64,000 nt of DNA from Chitinophagaceae bacterium (GCA_024103425.1 JAGFIS010000025.1:18856-82855); one strand, 5' to 3'. Counted from the first letter of the stretch, positions 17,332-27,225 are shown. Translations and numbers: made by a program. Notes: generated by a model from the letters alone, not told the origin.

Positions 17332-19956
17332 TTATTTGCTTGCTTTTTTTGTTTTACTCTTAGCTGATGCCTTTTTTACTGCTTTTTTCAGAGCTGCTTT
17401 CTTGGCGGAAGCCTTTTTTGTAGCAGTCTTTTTAACGATGGATTTCTTTCCAAGAGCAGAAGGATCTTGTTGTTCGATCAGTTTTCTAACGGTCTCAAGA
17501 TCCAGCTCTCTCAGTTCATCCACGGAGTATTTAGTTCCGTCAGCCTTTGCAGGAATCTTAACGATCTTTTTACCTGATTTGAATATCGGACCCCATCTGG
17601 CGTTTTCGATGCTGATTTTTTCTGCGGGCCAGTTTTGGATGTAGCGATTGGCTTCTTTTTCCAGTTTCTTTTGAATCAGCTCTTCAACATCTTTCTGAGA
17701 AAGGTTATCGGGATCGTATGCTCTTGGTATATTAATATATATATCGTTCCACTTAATGAAGGGGCCAAATCTTCCTTTTCCATGCGTTACCGGCAGCCCT
17801 TGGTATTCTGCGATTGGAGCATCAGCTTCCTGCTTTTGCTTGATCACTTCAATGGCTTCGGCCAGGCCTACCTCCATCGGGTCTCTTCCTTTCGGAAGTG
17901 AAACGAACTGCTCTCCCCACTTCACATAAGGGCCGTAACGGCCGACATTGACGGATACTTCTGCTCCTTCCCACTCGCCGAGAGAGAGCGGCAGTTTGAA
18001 CAGGTCGAGTGCTTCTTCGAGAGTAATGGTCTCAATACTCTGGGTTGGGCGCAGTGTTGCAAATCTGGGTTTCTCTTCATCGTCTGCAGTTCCTATCTGA
18101 ATCATGGCACCGTATCTGCCCATCTTGGCAAATACAGGCTTTTTAGTTGCAGGGTCTATACCGAGTTCACGTTCGCCTTTGGCTCTTTCGGCAGTATCCA
18201 TCGTGTGCTGTACGGTCTTGTGAAAAGGATCGTAAAATTCTCCGACGACTTCATTCCACTTCACCTTTCCGTCAGCAATTTTATCAAACTCTTCTTCAAT
18301 ATTTGCAGTGAAAGAGTAATCCATAACCCTTTCGAAATACTGATTCAGAAAGTCGGTAACCACAAACCCAAGGTCGGTAGGGAAGAGTTTAGATTTTTCC
18401 GTACCTGCCATTTCGGTATGTACTTTCCTGCTGATTTTTCCCTTGTCGTCGAGGATGATCGATGTAACATCCCTTGGGGTACCTTCCTTGTCTTTTTTCT
18501 CCACATAATTCCTCTTCATGATGGTACTGATGGTGGGAGCGTAAGTGCTCGGACGACCGATTCCCAACTCTTCCAGCTTTTTCACAAGCGATGCTTCAGT
18601 GTATCTCGGTGCATGGCGGGTGAACTTCTGATTGGCAGACATGCTTACGAAGTTCAGCTTCTCACCTTTTTCCAGGTGTGGCAGCCTGCTTTCCAAACCC
18701 GCAATCGACTTATCGTCTTCGTCATCGTCATGTCCTTCGTAATATACTTTCAGGAAACCATCAAATACCAATACCTCTCCTGAGGCAGTCAGTTCAGCAT
18801 TGTTCTTGCTGACGTTGATTTTCGCAGTCGTTTTCTCTGTCTCTGCATCGCTCATCTGGCTTGCGATGGTTCTTTTCCAAATGAGTTCGTAGAGTTTAGC
18901 ATCCTGACGATCGTCTATGGTATCCAGAGCCATATTTGTCGGACGGATGGCCTCATGCGCTTCCTGGGCGCTCTCATTTTTATTTTTGAAGTATCGTTCC
19001 TGAATATATTTCTCTCCGTAGTTCTTGCTGATAGCGCCTTTGATCTGACCTCTGGCTGTCTGACTGAGGTTTACGCTATCTGTACGCATATAGGTGATAA
19101 GACCGCTTTCATAAAGCCTTTGCGCAATCTGCATAGTCTTGCTCACTCCGTAACCCAATTTGCGGCTGGCTTCCTGTTGCAGTGTTGAGGTCGTAAACGG
19201 AGCAGCCGGCGATCTTTTCCCGGATTTTACCTGCAAATCAGTAACGGTATAATCAGACCCTTTGCAGGCTTCAAGGAAAGCCAGGGCCTCATCTTCCGTA
19301 TAAGGTTTTGCATCTTCGGCTTTGAAGACGATTTTCTTTGCATCGCCAGATGAAGTGAAACCGGCCTCTATCTTAAAAGAAGAACTTTGCACGAATTGAT
19401 TGATCTCGCGCTCTCTTTCAACAATCAGCTTTACGGCAACACTCTGTACCCGGCCTGCACTCAGTCCGCCCTGCATCCCAATCTTGCGCCACAAAACCGG
19501 AGAAAGTTCAAACCCTACAATACGGTCTAAGACACGCCTTGCCTGCTGAGAGTTGACCAGGTCCATATTCACCCTGCGGGGGTTTTCAATCGCGTTGAGA
19601 ATGGCGGGTCTGGTGATTTCGTGAAAAACGATTCTGGGAGTAGTTTTTAAATCCAGTCCGAGCACCTCGGCCAGATGCCAGCTAATGCTTTCTCCCTCAC
19701 GGTCCTCATCTGATGCCAGCCAGACCTTTTCAGCTTTTTTTGAGGATTCTTTCAGTTCGCGGACAATTTTCTGTTTATCCGGAGGAACCTGATATCTCGG
19801 CTTGAATCCGGCATTCACATCGATACCCATCTCATCTTTTTCAAGATCGCGGATGTGCCCGAAGCAACTTTTTACCTGAAAATCTTTTCCCAAAATCTTT
19901 TCAATGGTTTTCGCTTTAGCCGGTGACTCTACTATTAATAAGTTCTTTTTTGCCAT
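17332..19956 (-). CDS. topA: DNA topoisomerase I (type IA), 874 aa
   Basis: This enzyme relaxes negative supercoils by single-strand passage. I choose the ATG at 19956 (MAKKNLLIVESPAKAKT) because an AGGAG-like ribosome site lies just upstream; the frame extends 13 codons further. The Toprim domain contains LIVESPAKAKTIEKIL and ASDEDREGESISWHL. The active-site Tyr is in GLITYMRTDS. The C-terminus has Topo_C repeats without zinc fingers, and the last 40 residues form a Lys/Ala-rich, histone-H1-like tail (KKATKK-type repeats) that probably binds DNA. Confidence 0.96.
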   Translation of the reverse strand: MAKKNLLIVESPAKAKTIEKILGKDFQVKSCFGHIRDLEKDEMGIDVNAGFKPRYQVPPDKQKIVRELKESSKKAEKVWLASDEDREGESISWHLAEVLGLDLKTTPRIVFHEITRPAILNAIENPRRVNMDLVNSQQARRVLDRIVGFELSPVLWRKIGMQGGLSAGRVQSVAVKLIVEREREINQFVQSSSFKIEAGFTSSGDAKKIVFKAEDAKPYTEDEALAFLEACKGSDYTVTDLQVKSGKRSPAAPFTTSTLQQEASRKLGYGVSKTMQIAQRLYESGLITYMRTDSVNLSQTARGQIKGAISKNYGEKYIQERYFKNKNESAQEAHEAIRPTNMALDTIDDRQDAKLYELIWKRTIASQMSDAETEKTTAKINVSKNNAELTASGEVLVFDGFLKVYYEGHDDDEDDKSIAGLESRLPHLEKGEKLNFVSMSANQKFTRHAPRYTEASLVKKLEELGIGRPSTYAPTISTIMKRNYVEKKDKEGTPRDVTSIILDDKGKISRKVHTEMAGTEKSKLFPTDLGFVVTDFLNQYFERVMDYSFTANIEEEFDKIADGKVKWNEVVGEFYDPFHKTVQHTMDTAERAKGERELGIDPATKKPVFAKMGRYGAMIQIGTADDEEKPRFATLRPTQSIETITLEEALDLFKLPLSLGEWEGAEVSVNVGRYGPYVKWGEQFVSLPKGRDPMEVGLAEAIEVIKQKQEADAPIAEYQGLPVTHGKGRFGPFIKWNDIYINIPRAYDPDNLSQKDVEELIQKKLEKEANRYIQNWPAEKISIENARWGPIFKSGKKIVKIPAKADGTKYSVDELRELDLETVRKLIEQQDPSALGKKSIVKKTATKKASAKKAALKKAVKKASAKSKTKKASK

Positions 19957-20211
19957 TATTTTTTCTTCTCCTCTTTTAAAATCTGATAGCCGCAAAATGA
20001 TTTATCGGGCTGCAATATTAATTTAAAAAATAAAAATGGGTGTTTCCTATTATTATATAATATACTGAATTCTATAGTAAGTGATTTTTTTAATATATGA
20101 TAAGAAACTGCCTTTTCAGGTTGTTTAGCGAAAAGAAAATGCAATTTTCAGGTGTTTTATTGCGTTATACCTTTTATAATCCAATTATAGTGAAAACCCA
20201 TTAAGCCAGAA

Positions 20212-20979
20212 ATGAGAGTTGTACTAGTAGGTGCAGGAAATACCGCCACAGTTTTGGGAAAATTACTGATCAAGGCCAATCACAAAGTGACACGGGTTAT
20301 CAGTCGAACTCCTGAGAACGCGAAAGCGCTGGCTGAATTATTAGGAACAGAATACGGGAATCTCAATGACGCTTCCTACGGAGACGCCGATCTTTATATA
20401 GTTGCTTTACAAGATCAGATAATGGGCAACCTGGAAGGGCTCACAGCTTTACATGGTAAATTTCTGGCTCATACAGCCGGAGCGATTCCTATGGATTCTC
20501 TGAAGACTTGCACTGACCGCTACGGAGTATTTTATCCGTTACAGACACTTTCAAAGTATGTGGAGCATACACCGGAAATTCCTTTTATGGTCGACGGTAA
20601 TACCGATGAAACGCTCGGAGCCTTGTTGTCTCTCGCAAACAGTCTGTCGAATAATGTGACACATGCAAACGATAAGCAACGCATGGGATACCATGTCGCG
20701 GCGGTTTTTGCAGCTAACTTCGCCAACCATATGTATGCACTTACAGAAATCTATTGTCAGAGAGAGAATATCGATTTTAAGAATATGGTTCCGCTGATAA
20801 ATGAAATCTGTAAGAAGGTGAACCAGTATTCTCCATTCCTTACTCAAACCGGCCCGGCCATCAGAAATGATGTCATGACCATCAGCAGGCACTTAGAGAA
20901 TTTATCTCAGTATCAGGACCTGAAGTATATGTACGTGAAGGTGACTGAGAGCATCATGAAGCTGCACGGTAACAGATAA
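20212..20979 (+). CDS. DUF2520/Rossmann-like NAD(P)-binding protein, 255 aa
   Basis: The N-terminal Rossmann domain begins MRVVLVGAGNTATVLGKLL (GxGNxA nucleotide loop) and resembles F420-dependent NADP reductase/ProC-like proteins. The C-terminal helical DUF2520 domain (about 125-250) includes YPLQTLSK and AAVFAANFANHMYALTE. The substrate is unknown. It is a single plus-strand gene, preceded by about 200 bp of AT-rich DNA and convergent with mqo. Confidence 0.87.
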   Translation: MRVVLVGAGNTATVLGKLLIKANHKVTRVISRTPENAKALAELLGTEYGNLNDASYGDADLYIVALQDQIMGNLEGLTALHGKFLAHTAGAIPMDSLKTCTDRYGVFYPLQTLSKYVEHTPEIPFMVDGNTDETLGALLSLANSLSNNVTHANDKQRMGYHVAAVFAANFANHMYALTEIYCQRENIDFKNMVPLINEICKKVNQYSPFLTQTGPAIRNDVMTISRHLENLSQYQDLKYMYVKVTESIMKLHGNR

Positions 20980-21130
20980 GCCTCCTTTTCCGAATTATGA
21001 ATTATTAGTTAGGAGTTATGAATTCTTTTCCCTGCCGTGATGTTTGAATTCGTACAGTCTTAGACTTTTGACTCCCTGGAGGCCGGTTTAGTTTAGAAAA
21101 CAATTTGCCCGCTTTTATAGTCGTGTCCTT

Positions 21131-22648
21131 CTATGCCGGCTTATATTTTTCCTGAGGAGTAATTTTCTGCATCTCCCAACCTAAGAGACGTGAGGTCCTC
21201 TTCCTGCTTTCTTCGATGTATTGCGCGTCTATATGATCGTTTTTATAAGACGGAATCATTTTTTGAATTTCAGGAGTCCATTCTTTTGCATTTTCAGGGA
21301 AACATTTTTCCAGTAAATCGAGCATAATGTACACTGCGGTAGATGCCCCCGGCGAAGCACCTAATAATGCTGCAATCGTTCCATCAGCAGAGTCAACGAT
21401 TTCTGTTCCGAATTCCAGAATTCCGCCCTCTTTTTCGTCTTTTTTGATGATTTGAACCCGCTGGCCGGCAATACTTTCGTCCCAGTCTTCGTATTTAGCA
21501 TCGGGGAAGAATTCTTTCAGGCTTTCAATCTTGTCTTCCTTGTTTTGGGTCACCTGCTCAATGAGGTATTTGGTCAGCGGGATATTGTGCAATCCTACCG
21601 CAATCATAGGTTTTATATTACTCCAGGCGATGGAAAGCGGCAAATCCCAATAAGAACCGTTTTTCAGAAACTTTGTTGAAAATCCGGCGAACGGTCCGAA
21701 GAGAAGATTTAATTTTCCATTGATCATTCTGGAGTCGAGATGGGGAACCGACATTGGGGGGGCACCAATTTTGGCTTTACCATACACTTTGGCGCTGTGT
21801 CTTTTAATGATGTCTTCGTTATTACAAATTAACCATTCTCCACTCACGGGGAAGCCGCCGTAACCCTCGGCTTCTTCAATGCCTGATTTATCCAACAGCT
21901 GAATAGCAGCTCCGCCGGCACCGATGAAGACAAAATCGGCTACAGGTTCGGTTTTTCTTCCTGTGGTAAGGTTTCTGACTTTTAATTGCCATTTTTCTCC
22001 TTCTCTTTTAAGATCCAGTACCTCGTGTGCTAAGTGAAGAATGACACCATTCTCATTTAAAAGGTTAAGAACATACGTTCTTGTCAGTGCCCCGTAATTA
22101 ACGTCGGCACCAATTTCCATACGGGTGGCGGCAATGGGCTGTTGCTTGTCTCTGTGTTCGATGATTAAAGGAATCCATTCTTTTAGTTGCTCCCTGTCTT
22201 TAGAAAATTTCATCTCTTTGAAAAGCGGATGCTGAATCATCTTTTTCCAGCGTTTCTCAAGGAAATTCACGTCATCTTCGCCCCAGACGAAACTCATGTG
22301 TGGAATCCGGCGGATGAAAACTTTCGGATCTTTAATAAAACCGGTTTCAATTAAGTAAGCCCAGAACTCTTTTGAAATCTCAAATTCAGAAGCAACTTTT
22401 ACAGCCTTTGTGATATCAATCTCTCCGTTTTGATCTTCGGGAGTGTAGTTCAGTTCGCAGAATCCGGAGTGTCCGGTTCCTGCATTGTTCATGGCATCCG
22501 AGCTTTCGCACGAAACCTGGTCGAGCCTTTCGTACATGGTAATTTTAATATCCGGATTCAGCCTTCGCAGGATAACCGCAAGAGTGGCGCTCATGATTCC
22601 CGCCCCGATTAAGATTGCATGTGTTTCTTTTTCATTTTTTAAGTACAT
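21131..22648 (-). CDS. mqo: Malate:quinone oxidoreductase, 505 aa
   Basis: This FAD-dependent peripheral membrane enzyme oxidises malate to oxaloacetate and reduces quinone, replacing or supplementing malate dehydrogenase in the TCA cycle. The N-terminal FAD fingerprint is AILIGAGIMSATLAVILRRL. Family motifs include NNAGTGHSGFCELNYTP, FVWGEDDVNFL, GADVNYGALTR and LLGASPGASTAVYIMLDLL. Length fits. It is a single gene with a 500-bp non-coding region upstream. Confidence 0.96.
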   Translation of the reverse strand: MYLKNEKETHAILIGAGIMSATLAVILRRLNPDIKITMYERLDQVSCESSDAMNNAGTGHSGFCELNYTPEDQNGEIDITKAVKVASEFEISKEFWAYLIETGFIKDPKVFIRRIPHMSFVWGEDDVNFLEKRWKKMIQHPLFKEMKFSKDREQLKEWIPLIIEHRDKQQPIAATRMEIGADVNYGALTRTYVLNLLNENGVILHLAHEVLDLKREGEKWQLKVRNLTTGRKTEPVADFVFIGAGGAAIQLLDKSGIEEAEGYGGFPVSGEWLICNNEDIIKRHSAKVYGKAKIGAPPMSVPHLDSRMINGKLNLLFGPFAGFSTKFLKNGSYWDLPLSIAWSNIKPMIAVGLHNIPLTKYLIEQVTQNKEDKIESLKEFFPDAKYEDWDESIAGQRVQIIKKDEKEGGILEFGTEIVDSADGTIAALLGASPGASTAVYIMLDLLEKCFPENAKEWTPEIQKMIPSYKNDHIDAQYIEESRKRTSRLLGWEMQKITPQEKYKPA

Positions 22649-23147
22649 AGTTTTTCTGATTTATCAGTATAAAACCGGGACTGAAGCGGCCTCCGGTTTC
22701 AATAAGATTCAAGATTTCAATAAGGTTTTGTGATTGCATTGATTTTAGGGAATCAAATTGTCTGCCAAGTGGTTTATATTACACAATCCGGAAAGACGAA
22801 GGCGGGGAATTAAATCACCTTGCTCATCGACTCAGATCACTCGAGTATTCCGATTCGTGAGACACGAACCGGGGAAACAGAGTAAGCGAAAAATTGCCTC
22901 TTCGCCCTTGCTAGACCAACTCGCAAAGACGGCGGGTATGTTGCCAAGCTAAGCGGTCAGGAAATTTGGCTGCGGTTATTGCCCCGACTGTGCTGTGTCG
23001 CAAACTCCACTCACCAACGGGAGAGGGGCTGGGGGCGAGGTTCCCACTAAACAAATAAACCCATAAACGAATAAACGTCTAAACCTATAATAACCTAAAC
23101 CCATAAACCCCAATAATTCCTACTATTTTTCTATTTTGCCGGATATT
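22649..23147. other. Non-coding, repeat-like gap
   Basis: About 500 bp between divergent mqo and the KdsC gene hold no credible gene. At 23013-23043 lies a G-rich element (GGGAGAGGGGCTGGGGG) of a type often dispersed in Bacteroidota intergenic DNA. At 23043-23115 there are imperfect repeats of AAACnnATAAAC (about 9-13 bp period). Between 22800 and 22960 the sequence is locally GC-richer with short palindromes and looks degenerate. Confidence 0.5.
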
Positions 23148-23684
23148 ATGGAAAGTCAGAAAGAAAACCTGCTCGCACGCATGGGTAAGTGCACGGCCTT
23201 CGTGTTTGATATGGACGGTGTGCTGACCGATGGGAGCCTGATAATAACAGACAACAACACCTGGCTGCGGACGATGTTTGTGCGCGACGGGTATGCATTA
23301 CAACTTGCGGCTAAAAAGGGGTATCCGATTATAATTATTTCGGGTAGCGAAGCGCCTCCCGTGAAGGACAGGCTGAACCGTCTGGGCATTCAGGAAGTTT
23401 TCTTCAAGGTGAAAGACAAGGCAAAATTTCTTCGCGGATATGCTGAAGTAAACAGAATTGATTTAAAAGAAGTGTTGGTGATGGGTGATGATACGCCCGA
23501 TATTGAAATGATGAAAATCTGCGGTTTTATGGCGGCGCCTGCAGATGCTGCAGAAGAGGTCATGCACATGGTACATTATGTTTCTCCGTACAACGGCGGC
23601 AGAGGATGCGTGCGGGATGTGATAGAAAAGGTAATGAAGCTGCAGGGCAAGTGGAATGAGGATATCGAAGTTACTTCTACTTAA
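23148..23684 (+). CDS. kdsC: KdsC-type HAD phosphatase (KDO-8-phosphate phosphatase-like), 178 aa
   Basis: This is a HAD-superfamily C0 phosphatase. Motif I is FVFDMDGVLTDGS, motif II is IIISGSEAP (S/T variant), the conserved Lys is in FFKVKDKAKF and motif III is VMGDDTPDIEMM. The 170-180-residue length and the G-rich C-terminus (NGGRGCVRDVIEKVM) are typical of KdsC, which releases phosphate from KDO-8-P in LPS core synthesis. I choose the ATG at 23148; a TTG four codons upstream is also in frame. It heads a plus-strand run with a UbiA-type gene and maf. Confidence 0.9.
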   Translation: MESQKENLLARMGKCTAFVFDMDGVLTDGSLIITDNNTWLRTMFVRDGYALQLAAKKGYPIIIISGSEAPPVKDRLNRLGIQEVFFKVKDKAKFLRGYAEVNRIDLKEVLVMGDDTPDIEMMKICGFMAAPADAAEEVMHMVHYVSPYNGGRGCVRDVIEKVMKLQGKWNEDIEVTST

Positions 23685-23694
23685 TGCTGCAGGT

Positions 23695-24630
23695 ATGAAT
23701 CGTTTAGTTGCTTTCCTCAAGCTCATCCGCTGGCCTAATCTGCTTTTCATAGTTATTACGCAGGTGGCCTTCTATTTTTTTGTTTTCCCTTATTGCTATG
23801 AGCAGTCCGGTCTGGTGTTTGAAGATGCGCGGCTGACGGAAGGTATTTTCTGGGTGCTCGTATTTGCTTCGGTCGTTATTGCAGCGGCGGGGTATATCAT
23901 CAACGATTATTATGATATTCCGATAGATCAGATCAATAAACCCGAGAGGGTCATCATCAGTAAGGGCTTTTCGGTGAAGTCTGCCATGATGATGTACATC
24001 CTGTTATCAGTTACCGGGATTTTTGTCAGTGCTTTTGCCGGACTCTGGCTGAGGAATATGTACGTACCCGTAATCAATTCGGGGGTGGTGCTGCTGCTCT
24101 TGTTCTATTCTGCTTTGCTGAAGAAAAAATTTCTGATCGGTAATGTTATTGTGTCGCTGCTGACGGCGTGGGTGGTTTTGGTATTGAGTATTTCGGAGCG
24201 TTCTTTTTCGCTACCCGATAATGAGGCGTGGCTGTTGTTGCTGAGGTATTCGCTTATTTATGGCGGGTTTGCATTTATCATCTCTATGATTAGGGAGGTG
24301 ATAAAAGATATGGAAGATATGGAGGGTGACAAGAAGCTGGGCTGCACTACAATGCCCATTGTGATGGGAATACATGCGGCACGTATCTACACGATGGTGT
24401 GGGTGCTGCTGTTGGCGGGAATTCTCGGATGGATAAGTTGGCAGTTGATTGCAGGCGGACTGACTTTGCAGGGTGTGTATGGAATTGTGCTTCTTGTCTT
24501 GCCATTGGTTTGGCTTCTAAAAGAGTTGATAACAGCTTCAGATCAAAAGGCATTTCACAAACTGAGCAGCTTTGTGAAGTTGATTATGCTGGCGGGAATA
24601 TTATCGATGATATTTTTCAAGTTGCTGTAA
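23695..24630 (+). CDS. UbiA-family prenyltransferase (geranylgeranylglycerol-phosphate-type), 311 aa
   Basis: This polytopic UbiA-superfamily prenyltransferase has about eight or nine helices. The first Asp-rich motif is NDYYDIPIDQINKPER (about residues 82-97) and the second KDMEDMEGD (about 203-211), both required for Mg-prenyl-diphosphate binding. It resembles the geranylgeranylglycerol-phosphate synthase-like group often found next to maf in Bacteroidota. The real lipid product is unknown. The ATG at 23695 gives the usual N-terminus MNRLVAFLKLIRWPNLL. It starts 10 bp after kdsC and ends 1 bp before maf. Confidence 0.85.
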   Translation: MNRLVAFLKLIRWPNLLFIVITQVAFYFFVFPYCYEQSGLVFEDARLTEGIFWVLVFASVVIAAAGYIINDYYDIPIDQINKPERVIISKGFSVKSAMMMYILLSVTGIFVSAFAGLWLRNMYVPVINSGVVLLLLFYSALLKKKFLIGNVIVSLLTAWVVLVLSISERSFSLPDNEAWLLLLRYSLIYGGFAFIISMIREVIKDMEDMEGDKKLGCTTMPIVMGIHAARIYTMVWVLLLAGILGWISWQLIAGGLTLQGVYGIVLLVLPLVWLLKELITASDQKAFHKLSSFVKLIMLAGILSMIFFKLL

Positions 24631-24631
24631 G

Positions 24632-25213
24632 ATGAAGAAAATAATTCTGGCATCGGGTTCTCCACGGCGGAAAAAAATTCTCGCTTTGGGAGGCGTTGTC
24701 TTTGATAGCATTACTTCTGATGTCGATGAAGATTTTGACCCTGAAGAAGACAAACAGAAAATCCCCGTGATATTGGCAGAGCGGAAGGTGCGCAAAGTAT
24801 TCGAAGATTACCCTGAAAAGAGAAATGTAATCGTCATCGGTGCCGATACAATTGTTGTATTAGGGAAGGAAATTTTAAATAAACCCGGTGATGCCGGCGA
24901 AGCATACGATATGCTGAAAAAACTTTCAGGCAAAGTACACGAAGTAATTACAGGTGTGGTGATGATCAGCCATGAAAAGAGTCTCAGCTTTTCCTATACC
25001 ACCCGTATAACGTTTCGCGAATTGAGTGATGATCAGATTTGGGATTATATCAATCTGCGTCAACCATACGACAAGGCCGGCGGATATGCTATTCAGGAAG
25101 AGATCGGACCGGTAGCCGTTAAGCAAATTGACGGAAGTTATTTCAATGTGGCCGGACTGCCGTTTATCCCTACACTGCAGCTTCTGGAAGAGATGGGATA
25201 CTCCTTTACCTGA
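24632..25213 (+). CDS. maf: Maf family nucleoside-triphosphate pyrophosphatase, 193 aa
   Basis: This is a house-cleaning pyrophosphatase, probably acting on dTTP/UTP or modified nucleotides. Family motifs are ILASGSPRRKKIL, the catalytic GADTIVVLGKEILNKPGD, AYDMLKKLSGKVHEVITGV and YDKAGGYAIQ. Length is standard. One base separates it from the UbiA stop, which indicates tight operon structure. Confidence 0.95.
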   Translation: MKKIILASGSPRRKKILALGGVVFDSITSDVDEDFDPEEDKQKIPVILAERKVRKVFEDYPEKRNVIVIGADTIVVLGKEILNKPGDAGEAYDMLKKLSGKVHEVITGVVMISHEKSLSFSYTTRITFRELSDDQIWDYINLRQPYDKAGGYAIQEEIGPVAVKQIDGSYFNVAGLPFIPTLQLLEEMGYSFT

Positions 25214-25257
25214 CCGGAATCAGATTAAAGTTTTATCTTTCTGACTGCTTAAGGGTC

Positions 25258-26562
25258 ATGAAAGAAAAACTGCTGCAATATATCTGGAGATACCGCTACT
25301 TCAATCAGAGCGAATTGAAGACTACTGATGGAGAGCCGCTGACCATCATTAATCCGGGTAGTTTGAATACAGATCAGGGTCCCGATTTTCTGAATGCACG
25401 GATTAAAATCGGAGATACACAATGGGTAGGGCATGTTGAAGTGCATATCTTTTCCAAAGACTGGAACCGGCATAACCATCAGACAGATCCGAATTACAAG
25501 AACGTGGTATTGCATGTAGTGTGGCAACACGATGCAGACATCAAAGATGCCTCGGGTAATAACCTTCCGACTCTCGAACTGCAGAGCAGGGTTTCAAAAA
25601 TACTTCTCGAGAAATACGAGGCACTGATGGAGAAGGAGTGGAATTCGAATCTTTCTTTCATTCCCTGTCAGAATCTGTTGCCTCCAATAGAAGAGGTTCA
25701 GATCATTTCCTGGAAGAGCAGGCTGGTAGCAGAGCGGTTGGAACGTAAAACGAAAGTGGTCTTTGAGATTTTGGAGAAGACAGGCTACCACTGGGAAGAA
25801 ACCCTCTGGCAAATGATTGCCGGAAACTTCGGTGGTAAGATCAACGGAGCTTTCTTCCGTAAGGTGGCTGAAAGTGTTCCCCAAAAAGTCTTAGCTCTGC
25901 ACAAGAACCAACTGATTGCCATTGAAGCCATTCTTTTCGGCCAGGCCGGATTGTTGAACGGTGATTTTAATGATAAATATCCTCAACTGCTGAAAAGGGA
26001 ATATGAGCATTATAAAAAGAAGTATACTTTTCAAAATGTGGATGGCATGGTTCAGTTTGCGCGGATGCGGCCTGCCAATTTCCCGACACTCAGGCTGGCT
26101 CAGTTAGCTGCTTTGATTACTAAAAGCTCTCACCTCTTTTCGAAGATTAAAGAGACAGGTTCTCTCAAAGAACTGAAGCAATATTTTGAGTCAACTGAAC
26201 CTAACGAATTCTGGGCGTACCACTACAAATTAGATGATGATCCGCATGAGGAGCGCAACGAAAAACCGATTGGCAAGCAGATGATTGAAAATATCATCAT
26301 CAATACCGTTGCCCCGGTTTTGTTTGCCTACGGTATTCATAATGATGAAGGCAGGCTGAAGGAGAAAGTGCTGGAATGGTTGGAGGAAGTCGCCCCGGAA
26401 AAGAACAGCATTACCTCCGGTTTTCAGAGGCTCGGGTTCAAAAATGAAAATGCTTTTGACTCGCAGGCGCTGTTGGAATTGAAGAATTCTTATTGTAACG
26501 AGCGGCGTTGTATGGAGTGCCGGATCGGGCATATTATCCTGTCGCAAGAGAAGGCTAAATAG
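25258..26562 (+). CDS. DUF2851 family protein, 434 aa
   Basis: This is a soluble protein with an N-terminal nuclease-fold-like region containing NPGSLNTDQGPDFLNARIKI and WVGHVEVHIFSKDW, a D...E-x-E pattern reminiscent of PD-(D/E)xK enzymes. The C-terminus carries a Cys motif, CNERRCMECRIG (C-x4-C-x2-C), that could bind metal. DUF2851 is widespread in Bacteroidota and has no established function. Nuclease activity is my inference. It is 44 bp after maf. Confidence 0.87.
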   Translation: MKEKLLQYIWRYRYFNQSELKTTDGEPLTIINPGSLNTDQGPDFLNARIKIGDTQWVGHVEVHIFSKDWNRHNHQTDPNYKNVVLHVVWQHDADIKDASGNNLPTLELQSRVSKILLEKYEALMEKEWNSNLSFIPCQNLLPPIEEVQIISWKSRLVAERLERKTKVVFEILEKTGYHWEETLWQMIAGNFGGKINGAFFRKVAESVPQKVLALHKNQLIAIEAILFGQAGLLNGDFNDKYPQLLKREYEHYKKKYTFQNVDGMVQFARMRPANFPTLRLAQLAALITKSSHLFSKIKETGSLKELKQYFESTEPNEFWAYHYKLDDDPHEERNEKPIGKQMIENIIINTVAPVLFAYGIHNDEGRLKEKVLEWLEEVAPEKNSITSGFQRLGFKNENAFDSQALLELKNSYCNERRCMECRIGHIILSQEKAK

Positions 26563-26692
26563 ACGGCGGTGTTTCGTGAAAATTATTTTTTGACAATTTT
26601 ATGAACGTTAGTTTTTGCTGATTTTGGCTGTGATGGCTACTTTTCACACAATAATGGAGACTGTGCAATTCGTTATTACAAACAGAATGTTT

Positions 26693-26700
26693 TAGATTTG
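26693..26700 (+). promoter_or_regulatory. Candidate -7 box TAGATTTG close to the PspC start
   Basis: An exact TAnnTTTG match lies only 4 bp before the ATG at 26705. If used, the transcript would be almost leaderless. A later start is unlikely because the family N-terminus would be lost. Confidence 0.35.
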
Positions 26701-26704
26701 TTAT

Positions 26705-26926
26705 ATGTATAAACTGAAAAATTTTATTGAGTGGCAGGTATTCGGTGTTTGCACCGCAATAGGCGAGAAGATGGGTATCGCTACATCTGTAATCAGAAAA
26801 TATTTTATTTATATCTCCTTCCTCACACTCGGTTCACCGGTTATTTTCTACCTGTTTTTTGCATTCTGGATGAATGTAAAAAACTACATCAGGTCTTCCA
26901 GGCGGAATCCCGTAAGGTATCTCTAA
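26705..26926 (+). CDS. PspC-domain small membrane protein, 73 aa
   Basis: This short PspC-like protein has a conserved amphipathic N-terminus (EWQVFGVCTAIGEKMGI) followed by one strong membrane helix (YISFLTLGSPVIFYLFFAFWM). It ends with a basic tail RSSRRNPVRYL. PspC proteins respond to membrane stress, but a stand-alone 73-residue form may act differently. It lies 142 bp downstream of the DUF2851 gene and is convergent with the DciA-like gene (3-bp gap). Confidence 0.78.
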   Translation: MYKLKNFIEWQVFGVCTAIGEKMGIATSVIRKYFIYISFLTLGSPVIFYLFFAFWMNVKNYIRSSRRNPVRYL

Positions 26927-26929
26927 AGA

Positions 26930-27208
26930 TTATTTAATGATGACTTCTTCAATGGCCGCTTCGCCGAAGTGCTCGTTGATTCTCTGTATGATTTTCTCTT
27001 TCTGAAATTGCAGTTCAGTTTTCAGAGGTGCAACATCTGTGTGGATAATGAGTTTCTTGTTGATGATGTTGATGTCTCTGGTGTAGTTGGCAATTGTCTT
27101 TCCCATCATCTCAGCCCATACTTCTTTTATCTGTAACGACTGTATGCCGCCCTTGATACGGCTTTCATTTAGAAATTGTTTGATGGCATCGCCGAGAGAG
27201 AGTTCCAT
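26930..27208 (-). CDS. DciA/DUF721-like protein, 92 aa
   Basis: This small protein of the DUF721/DciA family has conserved KGGIQSLQIKEVWAEMMGKTIANYT and INKKLIIHTDVAPLKTELQFQKEKII. In bacteria lacking DnaC/DnaI, DciA assists loading of the DnaB replicative helicase. Here it is 17 bp downstream of recF on the same strand, a common arrangement that supports a DNA-replication role. Confidence 0.85.
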   Translation of the reverse strand: MELSLGDAIKQFLNESRIKGGIQSLQIKEVWAEMMGKTIANYTRDINIINKKLIIHTDVAPLKTELQFQKEKIIQRINEHFGEAAIEEVIIK

Positions 27209-27225
27209 GAGGTAAAGTTAAGGCT

